From: JAWHTC01 sp032586155
GTDB lineage: Bacteria > Pseudomonadota > Alphaproteobacteria > Rhodobacterales > Rhodobacteraceae
DNA length: 64,000 nt
Direction: 5' to 3'
NCBI RefSeq assembly: GCF_032586155.1
Contig: NZ_JAWHTC010000003.1
Location: 1-64,000, forward strand
The notes beneath the pieces were generated by a model that saw nothing but the letters and a program-made list of their open reading frames with translations, made no database searches and was not told the DNA's origin. The position numbers and the translations under genes were made by a program. Shown here one piece after another: positions 63,416 to 64,000 of the stretch. How positions within the stretch are numbered: position 1 is the stretch's first letter; each line of letters starts with the position of its first letter.

Positions 63416-63454
63416 ATGTCGACACCCCGGTAAAACAGGCCGGGGTGTCGACAT
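63416..63454 (-). terminator. Strong hairpin after flp
   Basis: A perfect 15-bp stem, ATGTCGACACCCCGG with CCGGGGTGTCGACAT, and a nine-base loop, followed on the minus strand by TTTTCG. It lies about 43 bases after the flp stop and would end most transcripts, leaving flp mRNA in excess over the assembly genes. Confidence 0.8.
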
Positions 63455-63496
63455 AGGTTTTCAAGCCTGATGAGGCGCACGCCCTACGCTTCGACC

Positions 63497-63709
63497 TTAG
63501 GTCGAAGGCGAGTTGCCCAGAGCCGTGCCAATCCAGTTGGCCCAGTTGCTCCATGCGAGGCTGAGCTGCTGGCCGAAAAGCAGAACGGCTGCGATAACGC
63601 CGCCGATGAGCAGGCCGAGCACCACCAGGTATTCACTCAGTGCGATGCCTTCATCTTCGCTGTGAAAGCGGATCATGAGGTCAACAAAATACGCGGTAAC
63701 TTTGTTCAT
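63497..63709 (-). CDS. flp: Flp/Fap-type major pilin
   Basis: A 70-residue type IVb pilin. The processing site lies before IALSEYLVVLGLLIGGVIAA, with glycine at -1 and glutamate at +5; the leader is long for this family (about 21 residues) and acidic at its end. The short C-terminal part ends GNSPST. It is the major subunit of the Tad pilus and the first gene of the operon. GAG-containing ribosome-binding sequence precedes the ATG at 63709. Confidence 0.93.
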   Translation of the reverse strand: MNKVTAYFVDLMIRFHSEDEGIALSEYLVVLGLLIGGVIAAVLLFGQQLSLAWSNWANWIGTALGNSPST

Positions 63710-64000
63710 AACAGTCTCCCAATACTACATACGTCCACATGCGACGCATTGATGAAAATGCTAAACCAAACAACCAATTGCCGCTGCCGGTTCGACAAAT
63801 CAGACCATATTTGTGCCACAGAATTGCCGCAATGGGAACGGGGAATTAACTTTCCCATAACGTATTACGCGAGTTATGTGCTTAATAGCTCGCATACAGG
63901 GGGATTGAGCCCAATCAGTAAACATTTGACGCGCCAGGGTATTTAATTGGAACGCTGAAGTTCACGTAAGGGTTGCGAGCGGTTGTTTTTGAATTATCTT
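63710..64000. other. Upstream region of flp, running off the right edge
   Basis: About 290 AT-richer bases with no supported gene. The flp promoter should lie here on the minus strand; I could not identify its boxes with confidence. Confidence 0.35.

Overview
The window looks like a chromosomal segment of a high-GC marine alphaproteobacterium of the Rhodobacterales (Roseobacter group). The support is a dimethylglycine/sarcosine dehydrogenase-type flavoprotein, a DmdC-type acyl-CoA dehydrogenase, a BMP-type purine/nucleoside ABC transporter, the rpmH-rnpA-yidD cluster, and a complete-looking Tad (Flp) pilus operon. No database search was run; family names come from motifs and architecture.

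Positions 1-9033 are an accessory island ending at the 3' end of a tRNA-Gln gene. The left edge holds the end of an IS3-type insertion that cuts off an integrase gene, followed by small exported or membrane proteins. From 2880 to 3532 there are repeated attachment-like sequences, including an inverted copy of the tRNA-Gln 3' end. Between two long inverted repeats (3068-3532 and 8601-9055) lies an unusual polymerase locus: a structured RNA with the hallmarks of a retron msr-msd, a small XRE-type regulator, a retron-type reverse transcriptase, a second reverse transcriptase of the abortive-infection/DRT-like group, and, convergent to them, a winged-helix protein with family-A-polymerase-like motifs. 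This locus is the best candidate for a new or composite phage-defence system.

Positions 9034-46638 are ordinary core genome: an MscS channel, glyoxylate reductase, gamma-glutamyltransferase, the 838-residue demethylating flavoprotein, a lysozyme-like lipoprotein, an aldo/keto reductase-oxidase pair, the BMP transporter operon, dnaE, YqgE/AlgH, TsaC/Sua5, dmdC with a metallo-hydrolase, a cysteine-less DsrC-like protein, a Rieske oxygenase, rpmH-rnpA-yidD, a VTT membrane protein with a disulfide-oxidoreductase-like flavoprotein, and an orphan histidine kinase.

Positions 46639-50540 are a small integrative element beside tRNA-Arg: two different tyrosine recombinases enclose an unknown gene and two small DNA-binding genes, one of them frameshifted. 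Two polytopic membrane proteins follow (one a GT87-like glycosyltransferase), then a gene-poor stretch with an IS end related to the one at the left edge.

Positions 54022-63709 are the Tad pilus operon on the minus strand: flp, cpaB, cpaC, a small lipoprotein, two TadE-like pseudopilins, cpaE, an L,D-transpeptidase, cpaF, tadB and tadC. No prepilin peptidase or TadD is inside the window. The embedded L,D-transpeptidase and a 75-bp tandem repeat with a palindrome between flp and cpaB are the notable features.
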